DNA of 64,000 nt from Gracilimonas sp040117685 (GTDB lineage Bacteria > Bacteroidota > Rhodothermia > Balneolales > Balneolaceae), in the NCBI RefSeq assembly GCF_040117685.2, contig NZ_JBEDYP020000018.1, positions 133,837 to 197,836 of the forward strand, given 5' to 3'. The notes below the pieces were generated by a model. It did not search any database and was not told the origin of the DNA. It worked only from the letters and a program-made list of their open reading frames with translations. Below, piece by piece: positions 17,590 through 26,427 of the stretch. The translations under genes and the position numbers were made by a program. How positions within the stretch are numbered: position 1 is the stretch's first letter; the number at the start of each line of letters is the position of its first letter.

Positions 17590-18633
17590 TTAACGGGTTG
17601 GAAACCAAACATAATCCCCTGATTTATTGATGTAGCCGTAGTTTTCTTCAATTTCGTTATCTACAGGCACATAAATGGTAACCCGGGCAAGGCCGTTGTA
17701 AAAAGGCTCCACTTCATCAAACTTGGGAGAGGTAATACGGTTACCGGATTTGTCGATAAATGTCCATTTGTTGTTGATCATAACCGGAGCGCGTTCTTCG
17801 GAAAAGGTGCCCGCCTGATCAAATTGCTCTTCAATCACGAACTCTCCGGATTTGTTGATGTATCCAAAGGAATTGGAACCTGAGCGGGCAGGGGCAAGTC
17901 CGTTTCCAAAATCGCCCACACTTATAAACTGAGGGGAGATGGATACTTCACCATCATTGCCAATGAATCCCCAGCGATCACTAATTCTGACCGCAGCCAG
18001 CTGATTGGAAAACGGTCGAGCTTCTGCATATTTAAAATCCACGATGGTATTCCCGGATTTATCTATATAGCCGTACAAATCATCATCCCGAACCATGGCC
18101 CGGCCATTGCGAAATTCATTTTCTTCCACGTAGTCCATGTCATCGGGCAGATCGACTGATTCAATTCGTTCTCCGTTTTCATTTATGTAGTAGAATTCTC
18201 TGTAGTCAACGCTGCGTACAAAAGCACGACCGTCAGAAAACCGGGACGCACCACGGTATTTAGGATTGATCACAAAATTACCGGAAGTGTTGATATATCC
18301 CCAGCGGCCATCAAACTGAACGGCAGCCTTGCCACCTGAAAAGCGACGAATGTTATTGAAATTTCCTTCAATCTTAATTTCACCCTTGTCGTTAATGTAT
18401 TTCCAGCCCCAGGATTCACGGACAACGGCCAGTCCTTCATGGAAATCACCCGCGTTTTGGAATTCCGGTTCCAGAATAATTTCGCCCTGCTGATTGATAT
18501 ATCCCCATTCTCCGTCAACTAAAACGGGATATAACTTTACGGCATTATCGTCATCGTTGCCGGTTACAGAGTTTACGAGGTCGCAGGATGTAAACGTGAT
18601 CGCTATTGTGAGCAGTAGTAATAAACGTTTCAT
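17590..18633 (-). CDS. WG-repeat lipoprotein (second copy)
   Basis: 347 residues. Lipoprotein signal with ITFTSC as the lipobox, then about seven WG (KWG Leptospira-type) repeats of ~40-50 residues, each of the form GEWGYINQQGEI-(V/I)-EP-F-x-A-x-x-F-x-x-GLA-V. These build beta-propeller- or solenoid-like folds of unknown function. The N-terminus after the cysteine (DLVNSVTGNDDD) is nearly the same as in the upstream gene (DLANSVVGNDDD), showing a tandem duplication. It is the last large gene of a four-gene operon led by DUF1800 and DUF1501. Confidence 0.88.
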   Translation of the reverse strand: MKRLLLLLTIAITFTSCDLVNSVTGNDDDNAVKLYPVLVDGEWGYINQQGEIILEPEFQNAGDFHEGLAVVRESWGWKYINDKGEIKIEGNFNNIRRFSGGKAAVQFDGRWGYINTSGNFVINPKYRGASRFSDGRAFVRSVDYREFYYINENGERIESVDLPDDMDYVEENEFRNGRAMVRDDDLYGYIDKSGNTIVDFKYAEARPFSNQLAAVRISDRWGFIGNDGEVSISPQFISVGDFGNGLAPARSGSNSFGYINKSGEFVIEEQFDQAGTFSEERAPVMINNKWTFIDKSGNRITSPKFDEVEPFYNGLARVTIYVPVDNEIEENYGYINKSGDYVWFPTR

Positions 18634-18645
18634 AATTTTCTTGAT

Positions 18646-19710
18646 TTATCGGGTTGGGTACCAAATGAATTCGCCTTTCTTGTCGATGTATCCATAACGG
18701 ATGTTGTCATCGTTACCAATTTGAACGCGGGCAATACCATTGATGAAGCTTTCGGCCTGATCAAAAGGTTCGGTTATGGAAATGAGCTTGCTGCTTTTAT
18801 TCAGGTAAAACCAGTCGTTATTCAGGCGTATGGCCGACATGTTCTCAGCAAAAGGTTTCACTTCAGCGAACTGAGGCTCAATTACAATTTCTTCGTCTTT
18901 ATTGATGAAGCCGATATAATCTCCATCCCTGAACCAGGCCAGTCCCTGGGAAAATCGGCCGGCTTCTTCAAATTTCGGGGTGATTTCGGGACTGCCTGAC
19001 TTGTTAATGAATCCCCAGCCCTCCGCTGTTTCAATAGGGGCCAGGCCATCCACAAATTCTCCGGCTGTAGAAATCTGAAAAGTAGGATTGATGCTCTCAT
19101 TGCCTTCTTTATCTATATAAATCCATCCGTTGAAGGTTTCCACGGCTGCAAGTCCGTTAGAAAAGGGCCGGGCGTCGCTGTACTTGGGTTCAACCAAAAC
19201 GCTGCCATCAGAGTTGATGTAGCCCCAAAGTCCGTCGATGCGAACGGCGGCTTTACCTTCAGAAATGGGCTGAGCAAAATCATACTGTGCTTCGATCACA
19301 AAATTGCCGGTTTCATCGATAAAACCATACAACTGACCCGGCAGCTGAACGGGAGCAAGTCCGTCTTCAAAATCACCGGCGCTCGTAAATTGAGCTTCGA
19401 TAACCAGTTTAGCCGGATCGGACTGCACATATCCCCACAGAGTGCCTTCACGAATGGCTGCGAGCCCATCAGACATATCCCGTGCAAAATCGAACCGGGG
19501 TTCCATAACGATGTTTCCTGAGGTTGAAATAAACCCCCATTCTCCGTTCAACAATACGGGGTGAATGGTTTTCTGATTGTCTTTATCGTCATCATTTCCG
19601 ACTACCGAATTCGCCAGATCACAACCCGTCATCAATACAATGCCAAACAAGGCGATAAGCAGCAGCGAAAGTATTTTGGGCTTCAATTGTTGTTTTGCTG
19701 AATAAGTCAT
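18646..19710 (-). CDS. WG-repeat lipoprotein (first copy)
   Basis: 354 residues with a lipoprotein signal (GIVLMTGC lipobox, about residue 30) and about seven WG repeats (GEWGFISTSGNIVMEPRF, GLWGYINSDGSVLVEP and similar). Its ATG overlaps the TGA of the DUF1501 gene (ATGA at 19710-19707), so translation is probably coupled. The close paralogue lies 12 bp downstream. Both end in a matching tail (GYIDKKGEFIWYPTR here, GYINKSGDYVWFPTR there). Envelope location is predicted; function unknown. Confidence 0.88.
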   Translation of the reverse strand: MTYSAKQQLKPKILSLLLIALFGIVLMTGCDLANSVVGNDDDKDNQKTIHPVLLNGEWGFISTSGNIVMEPRFDFARDMSDGLAAIREGTLWGYVQSDPAKLVIEAQFTSAGDFEDGLAPVQLPGQLYGFIDETGNFVIEAQYDFAQPISEGKAAVRIDGLWGYINSDGSVLVEPKYSDARPFSNGLAAVETFNGWIYIDKEGNESINPTFQISTAGEFVDGLAPIETAEGWGFINKSGSPEITPKFEEAGRFSQGLAWFRDGDYIGFINKDEEIVIEPQFAEVKPFAENMSAIRLNNDWFYLNKSSKLISITEPFDQAESFINGIARVQIGNDDNIRYGYIDKKGEFIWYPTR

Positions 19711-21356
19711 TTGATTAAGGTCATTTTTTTGGTTTGAGTACCGAACGGTGTTTCAAGTTTATACAGGTAGGTACCGCTGGGCAGATTGGCAGCATCGAAT
19801 GTAATGCTATACTCTCCGGCTGATTTCCGTTCGTTTATTATCGTACGAATCAGGCTTCCCTTAATGTTATAAACACGAAGTTTTACATCGGCCGCATTTG
19901 CCAGCGAGAACGAAATGGTAGTAGTTGGGTTAAATGGATTCGGGTAGTTCTGTTCCAGCTTAAAAGAAGTTGGTCCGTTGCCACCTTTGTTGATTCCGGT
20001 CGGAACGGTAGCGGTGGAGTCCACGAAGTCCAGCTTGTTGAATGAGCCGTCAATTACAGAGTCAGTTTCTTCATCAGCCAGTCCAAACCAGTCGTCCAGG
20101 ATGGAGGTATACACGGAGCGATAATCGGTGCTGAAAACCGGATCGCCGGAATTATCCAGGTTGGTTAAATCGGAATGGTTACCATACAGTCCGCCATTAA
20201 CGGGACCAAAAACCATGACCGGAGCTGATGATCCATGATCGGTTCCGTTTGATGAATTCTCGTCCAGCGTTCGTCCGAATTCTGAGAAAGTCATGGTCAG
20301 TGCTTTGTTTTGCAGGTTATCACTTCCGAGATCTGCATAAAAAGCGTTTACAGAGTCAGCGATATCAGCCAGCAGATTGGCGTGCCCGCCTTCAGTACCA
20401 CCCTGATTATTGTGGGTATCAAAACCACCTTTGGAAACCAGGAACAGTTTGGTATTCAATCCGCCGCGGATTAAACGGGCAACCACCGCCAGGCTTTGAG
20501 CAAGGGATGAACCCGGGTATTCGCCTATATTGGTAGCATTGTCAGCAGCTTCCTGAATAGACTCGAGGTACTTGAAGGAAGAGTTCGCAATTTTTCTGGC
20601 AAAAGAGAGAGAATCGCCGAAGTCATTACCCGGAACGTTATTCTCATCATAGAAACCGCCTTGTTCCAGGAATTGAGTAAACTGGCTGGCTCCACCGAAG
20701 GTAACACCCAGATTTCCGAATTCACTTTGGAAAAGCGTTGCCGAACCTCCGATACGAACTCCGAGAGGGAACTCAGGCGGATTCATGATAAAGTCAGGAT
20801 TGTCTTCCACCAGGAATCGACCGGCCCAACCGGTGTTCTCCACTTCATTTCCGCCGCTTCCTGTCGTCCAGATGTCGGTTGCACGGGCATGGGATCGGTT
20901 GGTATTGGAGTATCCCACATTATTGATGACAGCCATATTTCCTTCACCCCAGAACGGCTGGAGGTTGCTCATGGCCGGGTGCATCCCGATATCATCACTC
21001 AGCAAAATAGAATCCTGCTTCCGGATACCGATGGTAGGGCGCTTTTGGAAGTAGATATCATTCTCAACCGGGATGATGGTGTTGAGTCCGTCATTACCAC
21101 CACTTAGTTGGATCAGGACTAGCACACGGTCGTTATCAGCCCGGGAAAGACGGTTAAAAAACTTGGATCGGGCAAAGGTACTCACCGGCATTCCACCCAG
21201 AATCATGGAAGATCCAATGGCTCCAAAGCCAAGGGTGCTCAGGAAACTACGCCGGCTCCAGTTTTCATGATCGTGTTTATGGGCTTCCCTGTCTTCAAGG
21301 CTGGCACCTTTACGGTCGTGGGATAACTTGGGATTATGATGATCGTTCTTACACAT
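19707..21356 (-). CDS. DUF1501 protein with Tat signal and type IX sorting domain
   Basis: 549 residues. The N-terminus is polar and His-rich, then a twin-arginine motif (SRRSFLST, about 34-41) and hydrophobic stretch, so export of a folded protein through Tat is likely. The body matches DUF1501 (VLIQLSGGNDGLNTIIPV; LFLVSKGGFDTHNNQGG; FSEFGRTLDENSSNGTDHG), a sulfatase/alkaline-phosphatase-like fold. The last ~80 residues are a Por secretion tail (LEQNYPNPFNP ... KMTLIK), predicting type IX export to the cell surface. It is paired with DUF1800, 22 bp upstream, as in many genomes. Function unknown. Confidence 0.92.
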   Translation of the reverse strand: MCKNDHHNPKLSHDRKGASLEDREAHKHDHENWSRRSFLSTLGFGAIGSSMILGGMPVSTFARSKFFNRLSRADNDRVLVLIQLSGGNDGLNTIIPVENDIYFQKRPTIGIRKQDSILLSDDIGMHPAMSNLQPFWGEGNMAVINNVGYSNTNRSHARATDIWTTGSGGNEVENTGWAGRFLVEDNPDFIMNPPEFPLGVRIGGSATLFQSEFGNLGVTFGGASQFTQFLEQGGFYDENNVPGNDFGDSLSFARKIANSSFKYLESIQEAADNATNIGEYPGSSLAQSLAVVARLIRGGLNTKLFLVSKGGFDTHNNQGGTEGGHANLLADIADSVNAFYADLGSDNLQNKALTMTFSEFGRTLDENSSNGTDHGSSAPVMVFGPVNGGLYGNHSDLTNLDNSGDPVFSTDYRSVYTSILDDWFGLADEETDSVIDGSFNKLDFVDSTATVPTGINKGGNGPTSFKLEQNYPNPFNPTTTISFSLANAADVKLRVYNIKGSLIRTIINERKSAGEYSITFDAANLPSGTYLYKLETPFGTQTKKMTLIK

Positions 21357-21378
21357 GCTTCTTGACGATTATTTGAAA

Positions 21379-23013
21379 TTAAATGAGCTGGTAGGCCGGT
21401 AATTGCTGTAAATAGGAAATGTATTGCCGGATGGCTTCAGCAAAAGTCTCTTCGTAATACAGGTTGCCATCCTGATCACTGTTAGCAGTGAATTCATACC
21501 AGGGAATGGTTCCCAATAATATTTTAGTCAGGTTTATTTTGTATTCGGGAAACGAGTCAAAACCCGCTACGTTGGAGCTGGGGTGAAGGGCCGGGTTGCC
21601 GGCAAAATCTTCATCGATTTTTCGAACGCCCACGGTATCAAGCGGTGGGGCTAACAAATGCTCGGCCAAATCTTCCGCCAGGGTAAATGGATTTGACGGA
21701 TCTGATATTTTCTCAGCCAGACGGATGGGATTGAACCGGTTTCCGGCGTTGTCATACCCGTAAATGATATCAGTCAGATTATCCCATCGGGAAGGCATCA
21801 GGTTGGTGTTCAGCCAGGAATAGTGCCCCGGTGTTCCATCGGAATAGGGAGGGTTATAACCTGCCCAGCCAAATACGGTTTCGGGCCGAAGCAGCTCCTC
21901 ATTCAATCCCTGCATGCGCAAGCGGATGTATTCCTTTAGCTGTGCTGTGGGGGTGATTTCCAGTTCCCTCAGGTAACTCATGAAAATCTCGGTCGGACTC
22001 TTTATCCGGCAGCCGTAAAATCGCTCCTCGTAAAAGTGAGCACTGCTCAACAGCTTCTTCAGTACTTCACCGATATCAAAATTCTGATCGATACAGTAAT
22101 CGGCAAGATCAGAAATTACCGTTTCGTTAGGCTGAGCAGAAACAAAAAACACGTACAACTTTCTGGAAATAAAGTAAGCGACTTCCTGCTCCTTCTGGGA
22201 GAAAATCAGATCGATAACCGTATCCAGGTCGAAATTACTGGCTACACCAAAAATGGTTTTACTGGAACTGTCGAACCGGCTTTCATCAAAATATCCGCTT
22301 AAAGTAGCGTCATTCACGCGCCACCCGGTTACTGCCCGGGCTACTTCGGCTACGTCATTTTCAGAATAATTATCGTTGCCATCCTTGTCTTTTGGCCCAA
22401 GTGTAAAAAGCTCCATCAGCTCACGGGCAAAATCTTCGTTAGGCTGGCCTTCCCGGTTATTATAGTTATTCAGGTAATAAACCATGGCAGAGTTCTTGCT
22501 CATCCGGGTTACGAACTCCCTGAAGTCGCCAAAGCTGTATTCATGCAGCAGCTTCCAGTACTTGTACATATGGCTGGCATAGCTGTCGCTGGCTTTATCG
22601 GGCAGCGCATTCATATTGCTGTAAGAAACGGCAAAGTGATTGCTCCAGAATAATTTCATGCGTTCGCGAAGCCCACCGTTATACATGGCATCCATCCACC
22701 GGAACTGAATATCGTAAACGTCCAGAACATCTCCGGAATTACTGTTGCTGTACCACTGCGGGTCATCAGGCAGAGGGGTAGAAATGGCATTGTCAACGAT
22801 AGCTTCAACCGCATCGCTTGCACTACCAAAACTGCGAGCATAATTCAGGTTGTTGATTTTCAATCCAAGATGCGTTCGCCGTACCAAATGTGCAGCCTGA
22901 GTTTTACCCCATGGCCCGGCATAGGCTTCCAGTCCTGCCGCTTTTACATTGCTGTCCTTCTTTATGTTGATCGGGGACTCTCTTAAGTCCTCATTGACCT
23001 CTTCACTAATCAT
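21379..23013 (-). CDS. DUF1800 family protein
   Basis: 544 residues. Family features are clear: AAHLVRRTHLGL, LRERMKLFWSNHFAVS, NEDFARELMELFTLG and VAEVARAVTGWRV, followed by SAHFYEERFYGCRIKSP. DUF1800 genes are almost always next to DUF1501 genes, as here, and the pair is thought to work together in export or surface degradation, but no activity is established. No signal peptide is visible from this start. This is the first gene of an operon that continues with DUF1501 and two WG-repeat lipoproteins. Confidence 0.9.
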   Translation of the reverse strand: MISEEVNEDLRESPINIKKDSNVKAAGLEAYAGPWGKTQAAHLVRRTHLGLKINNLNYARSFGSASDAVEAIVDNAISTPLPDDPQWYSNSNSGDVLDVYDIQFRWMDAMYNGGLRERMKLFWSNHFAVSYSNMNALPDKASDSYASHMYKYWKLLHEYSFGDFREFVTRMSKNSAMVYYLNNYNNREGQPNEDFARELMELFTLGPKDKDGNDNYSENDVAEVARAVTGWRVNDATLSGYFDESRFDSSSKTIFGVASNFDLDTVIDLIFSQKEQEVAYFISRKLYVFFVSAQPNETVISDLADYCIDQNFDIGEVLKKLLSSAHFYEERFYGCRIKSPTEIFMSYLRELEITPTAQLKEYIRLRMQGLNEELLRPETVFGWAGYNPPYSDGTPGHYSWLNTNLMPSRWDNLTDIIYGYDNAGNRFNPIRLAEKISDPSNPFTLAEDLAEHLLAPPLDTVGVRKIDEDFAGNPALHPSSNVAGFDSFPEYKINLTKILLGTIPWYEFTANSDQDGNLYYEETFAEAIRQYISYLQQLPAYQLI

Positions 23014-23183
23014 ATGCTCCGAATTTTCGTCTCTTCTGTACCTAAAAGAGAAGGGGAAAGTGTTAAGTGTTACAAAATAGTCGCCACTTTTTTTATAGAG
23101 AGAAATTCGGCTAAGGTTCCCGGTTTCCGCAATTGGATGGTTTACAAGGATATCGGGGAATTTTTGAGCACGAAATAAATTTT

Positions 23184-23209
23184 AATCATTAAGAGATTAC
23201 TTAATGATT
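23184..23209. promoter_or_regulatory. perfect 10-bp inverted repeat in ssb / DUF1800 divergent region
   Basis: AATCATTAAG (23184-23193), 6-base spacer, then CTTAATGATT (23200-23209). It has no T run and lies in the 285-bp gap between divergent genes, 90 bp before the ssb start. A dimeric repressor site or an AT-rich cruciform are both possible. Confidence 0.5.
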
Positions 23210-23298
23210 GAGCATGTTTTTAAAATTTTTTTGTAAGGAATTCTTCTGAACTAACTCTTACATTGCAAACAAAACAGCAAAAAAGAACAGGATACGTT

Positions 23299-23790
23299 AT
23301 GAGTTCACTCAATAAAGCAATGTTAATTGGAAATCTGGGTCAGGACCCGGAAGTACGGTACACACAGTCGAACACAGCCGTGGCTACCTTAAGTATTGCC
23401 ACCAGCGAGCGCTTTAAAGACAGCAACGGGGAGTATCAGGAACGCACAGAATGGCACCGTGTGGTGGCCTGGGGAAGAACAGCTGAAATCTGCCAGCAGT
23501 ATTTGAGCAAAGGCTCTAAAGTTTATATTGAAGGCCCGATCCAAACCCGTCAGTGGGAAGACAAGGACGGTCAAAAACGATACACCACCGAGATCAAAGC
23601 TCTGCAAATGGTGATGTTAGACAGCCGGGGTAATTCCGGTGGCGGAAATCAACCCGGAGGCAACCAGCCTCAGCAGCGTCCAAACCAAAACCAGAATCAG
23701 AACCAAAATCAGGGTGGCGGTAAACCCATGAGCAGCAACGTGGAGCTCGACAGCAACTTTGATGACATGGACGACGACCTGCCGTTCTAG
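23299..23790 (+). CDS. ssb: single-stranded DNA-binding protein
   Basis: About 163 residues from ATG 23299 (SSLNKAMLIGNLGQDPEVRY). The longer frame from 23263 adds residues unlike any SSB. It has an N-terminal OB fold (1-110), a Gly/Gln/Asn-rich linker and the acidic tail DMDDDLPF that recruits replication and repair proteins. SSB coats single-stranded DNA during replication, recombination and repair. A GldE-like gene follows, matching the ssb-gldE order usual in Bacteroidota. Confidence 0.97.
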   Translation: MSSLNKAMLIGNLGQDPEVRYTQSNTAVATLSIATSERFKDSNGEYQERTEWHRVVAWGRTAEICQQYLSKGSKVYIEGPIQTRQWEDKDGQKRYTTEIKALQMVMLDSRGNSGGGNQPGGNQPQQRPNQNQNQNQNQGGGKPMSSNVELDSNFDDMDDDLPF

Positions 23791-23817
23791 ATCAGGCTCA
23801 TCATTTATCTGAATATC

Positions 23818-23852
23818 AAAACGACATGAGGAATTCTCGTGTCGTTTTTTTA
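23818..23852 (+). terminator. intrinsic terminator after ssb
   Basis: 10-bp stem ACGACATGAG / CTCGTGTCGT with one G:T pair and a 5-base loop, then seven T. Confidence 0.88.
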
Positions 23853-23938
23853 TTTATCGCTCAGCTTAGCTTAAAATCTTTTATTTTTGGAGATAGCGAA
23901 GGCGTTCTTACATTTAATCAATCATAAATAAACAGTAA

Positions 23939-25330
23939 TTGGATACTATCGAAGATCCTTTCAGTTTGGTTCAAGATTCTCTTATCACGATCAGTGAAAG
24001 TGCAGCTGCCACAGCGCAGGCTTTAGATCCCGTAGTTTTGGGAATCGAGCTTCTCTTTTTATTCCTTGGGTTGGCATTTTCGGCTGTATTTTCCGGTTCA
24101 GAAGTAGCCCTTTTTTCATTGTCGAACCGGATGGAGGACCTCAAACAGGATGAGACCTTAGGTTCAGCCGACGATCGCATCATAAAGATGCTGGATAAAC
24201 CCCGGCGCTTGTTGGCAACTATTTTGATCGGAAATACCTTTGCCAATATTGTAGCCTCAGTTTTGGCTGCCGTTATCACCGGTGATATTGTAGCGGCGTA
24301 CGGACTTTCGGAAGTGATTGTATATACGGTTGAGGTGATTGTACTGACCTTTATGATTTTGATTCTGAGCGAAATCACCCCAAAGATTATTGCCATAAAT
24401 AACCCGATTAAAGTTTCGAGAACGAACAGTGCATTTATATACAGCTTGTTCATACTGCTGAAACCTTTCTCCAAGCTGATTGCGGATAGTACCATCAGTC
24501 TCGAGCGCTACCTTCCGAAACCAACCAGTAAAATGACGTCGGAAGATATCCGAACTATGGCAGAAGTGAGCGAGCAGGAAGGGTCTATCAAAGAAGACGA
24601 GCGGGAGATTATTGAAAATGTGATTGGGTTTGGGAATATCACCGTGCGCGAGATTATGACCTCCAGGGTAAACATCGTAGCGGTGGCGCTGGATGAGTCG
24701 CTGCAGGATGTGCTTACCAAGATCCGGGAAAACGGACTTTCCCGAATGCCTTTGTTTGAAAACGACCTGGATAACATAGTAGGAGTACTGTATGCTAAAG
24801 ATGTACTCCCGTATTTGAATGCTGATGAAGAAGAACCATCACTGAACTGGAAAACCGTTTCAAGAAAAGCTCTGTTTATTCCAGCCACTAAAAAACTGGA
24901 TGACCTGCTACGGGATTTCCAGCAGGAAAAAACACACATTGCCATCGTGGTAGATGAGTATGGCGGAACCGAAGGTATCGTAACCATGGACGATATTCTG
25001 GAAGAGATCGTGGGCGATATAACCGACGACTCCGGTGATGAAGAGACCTTGTACACCCGTTTCAAAAGCGGGATCTATATTTTTGATGCCAAGATTGATC
25101 TGGATGACATGGAAGACATCCTGGAGTCGGAGGTTACAACCGATGAGGACGAATTTGAAACGCTCGGCGGGTTGATATATCATCTCACCGAAAGCCTGCC
25201 GGTGGTGGGAGAGCGCCTCACTTACAGAAACCTTGAACTCACGGTTCACTCCGTTAAAAATAACCGGATCAAAAAGGTGAGAGTGAAAGTAGAAAGCCCT
25301 AAAGAAGTTCAAACACCTGCTGAATCGTAG
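23939..25330 (+). CDS. gldE: GldE-like CNNM/CBS transporter-associated protein
   Basis: 463 residues from a TTG start. N-terminal CNNM (DUF21) domain with four hydrophobic segments (ELLFLFLGLAFSAVFSGSEVALFSL; LLATILIGNTFANIVASVLAA), then a CBS pair (TSRVNIVAVALDES; FIPATKKLDDLLRDFQQEKTHIAIVVDEYGG) and a CorC/HlyC domain at the end. Family members include CorC, the Mg2+-related CNNM proteins and GldE of gliding bacteria, where it assists GldD in type IX-linked motility. The place after ssb supports the GldE assignment. Whether this species glides is unknown. Confidence 0.85.
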   Translation: MDTIEDPFSLVQDSLITISESAAATAQALDPVVLGIELLFLFLGLAFSAVFSGSEVALFSLSNRMEDLKQDETLGSADDRIIKMLDKPRRLLATILIGNTFANIVASVLAAVITGDIVAAYGLSEVIVYTVEVIVLTFMILILSEITPKIIAINNPIKVSRTNSAFIYSLFILLKPFSKLIADSTISLERYLPKPTSKMTSEDIRTMAEVSEQEGSIKEDEREIIENVIGFGNITVREIMTSRVNIVAVALDESLQDVLTKIRENGLSRMPLFENDLDNIVGVLYAKDVLPYLNADEEEPSLNWKTVSRKALFIPATKKLDDLLRDFQQEKTHIAIVVDEYGGTEGIVTMDDILEEIVGDITDDSGDEETLYTRFKSGIYIFDAKIDLDDMEDILESEVTTDEDEFETLGGLIYHLTESLPVVGERLTYRNLELTVHSVKNNRIKKVRVKVESPKEVQTPAES

Positions 25331-25332
25331 TC

Positions 25333-26361
25333 ATGAGCCAGTCATTTTCCATTCAGGAAAATTTTAACCTTTCCGATTATAATACCATGGGCATAGCGGC
25401 AAAGGCCCGTTATTTTTGCCCGATCCAATCCGTTAGGGAGCTTCAAAGCCTGCTGTCCGACTCTCGTTTTCAGGATACCCCGGGGTTTATGATAGGCGGG
25501 GGAAGCAACGTATTATTTATAAGTGATTATGACGGGCTGGTTATCCATGTTGATATCAAGGGTATTTCCATTGATCAGGAGGATGAAGAGGAGGTGATCC
25601 TGAATGTGGGAGCCGGGGAAAACTGGCACGAACTGGTGTTGCATTGCGTGGAAAAAGGCTGGGGCGGTATCGAGAATTTATCCCTGATACCCGGTTCGGC
25701 AGGTGCGGCTCCCATACAGAATATTGGAGCCTATGGAGTAGAGCTGGAAGAAGTGTTTGAATCCCTGGAAGCCGTTGAGGTAAAAACCGGAGAACTAAAA
25801 TCATTCAGCAAAGAAGAATGTCGGTTTGGCTATCGCGACAGCATTTTTAAGAATGAATTGAAGGGACACTTTGTGATAACGGGTGTGAAACTGAAGCTCC
25901 AAAAGTCACCGGAAGTCAATACTTCCTACCGGGCACTTTCTGATAAACTGGAAGAGAAAGGAATCCGAAAGCCATCCATAAAAGACATTAGCGAGGCGGT
26001 GATCGAAATCCGCCAAAGCAAACTGCCTGACCCAGCCGAAATTGGCAATACCGGAAGCTTTTTCAAAAACCCGGTGATTACCAGAGAGCAATTTGAGAAG
26101 TTGAGATCAAATTACCCGGATATTCCTTCATATCCTGCCGGAGATAAGGTGAAAGTCCCGGCGGCCTGGCTGATCGATCAGTGCGGATGGAAGGGGAAAC
26201 GTTTCGGGGATGCCGGTGTGCACAAGATGCAGGCATTGGTTATTGTGAATTACGGGAATGCGACCGGGAAGGAGATATGGAATTTGGCACAGAAAATTCA
26301 GGTTTCAGTTAAAGAACGATTTGGTGTATCACTGACACCGGAAGTTAATGTTGTATCCTGA
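25333..26361 (+). CDS. murB: UDP-N-acetylenolpyruvoylglucosamine reductase
   Basis: 342 residues, the length of the E. coli (type I) enzyme. The FAD-binding part shows IGGGSNVLF (54-62) and GSAGAAPIQNIGAYG (121-135). The catalytic Ser lies in GSFFKNP (S242) and a Glu near the end in TPEVNVVS. It reduces UDP-GlcNAc-enolpyruvate to UDP-MurNAc with NADPH in the cytoplasm, the second committed step of peptidoglycan synthesis. It begins 3 bp after the gldE stop, so they share a transcript. Confidence 0.96.
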   Translation: MSQSFSIQENFNLSDYNTMGIAAKARYFCPIQSVRELQSLLSDSRFQDTPGFMIGGGSNVLFISDYDGLVIHVDIKGISIDQEDEEEVILNVGAGENWHELVLHCVEKGWGGIENLSLIPGSAGAAPIQNIGAYGVELEEVFESLEAVEVKTGELKSFSKEECRFGYRDSIFKNELKGHFVITGVKLKLQKSPEVNTSYRALSDKLEEKGIRKPSIKDISEAVIEIRQSKLPDPAEIGNTGSFFKNPVITREQFEKLRSNYPDIPSYPAGDKVKVPAAWLIDQCGWKGKRFGDAGVHKMQALVIVNYGNATGKEIWNLAQKIQVSVKERFGVSLTPEVNVVS

Positions 26362-26427
26362 TCTGATACCGGGAAACATTGTGGCATAATTTCACTTAGA
26401 TCTATTGAAATAAAGAGATAAATCATT

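Noticed and set aside
23971..25312. Ser- and Ile-rich minus-strand ORFs opposite gldE
   Set aside because: Antisense shadows of a conserved coding frame.
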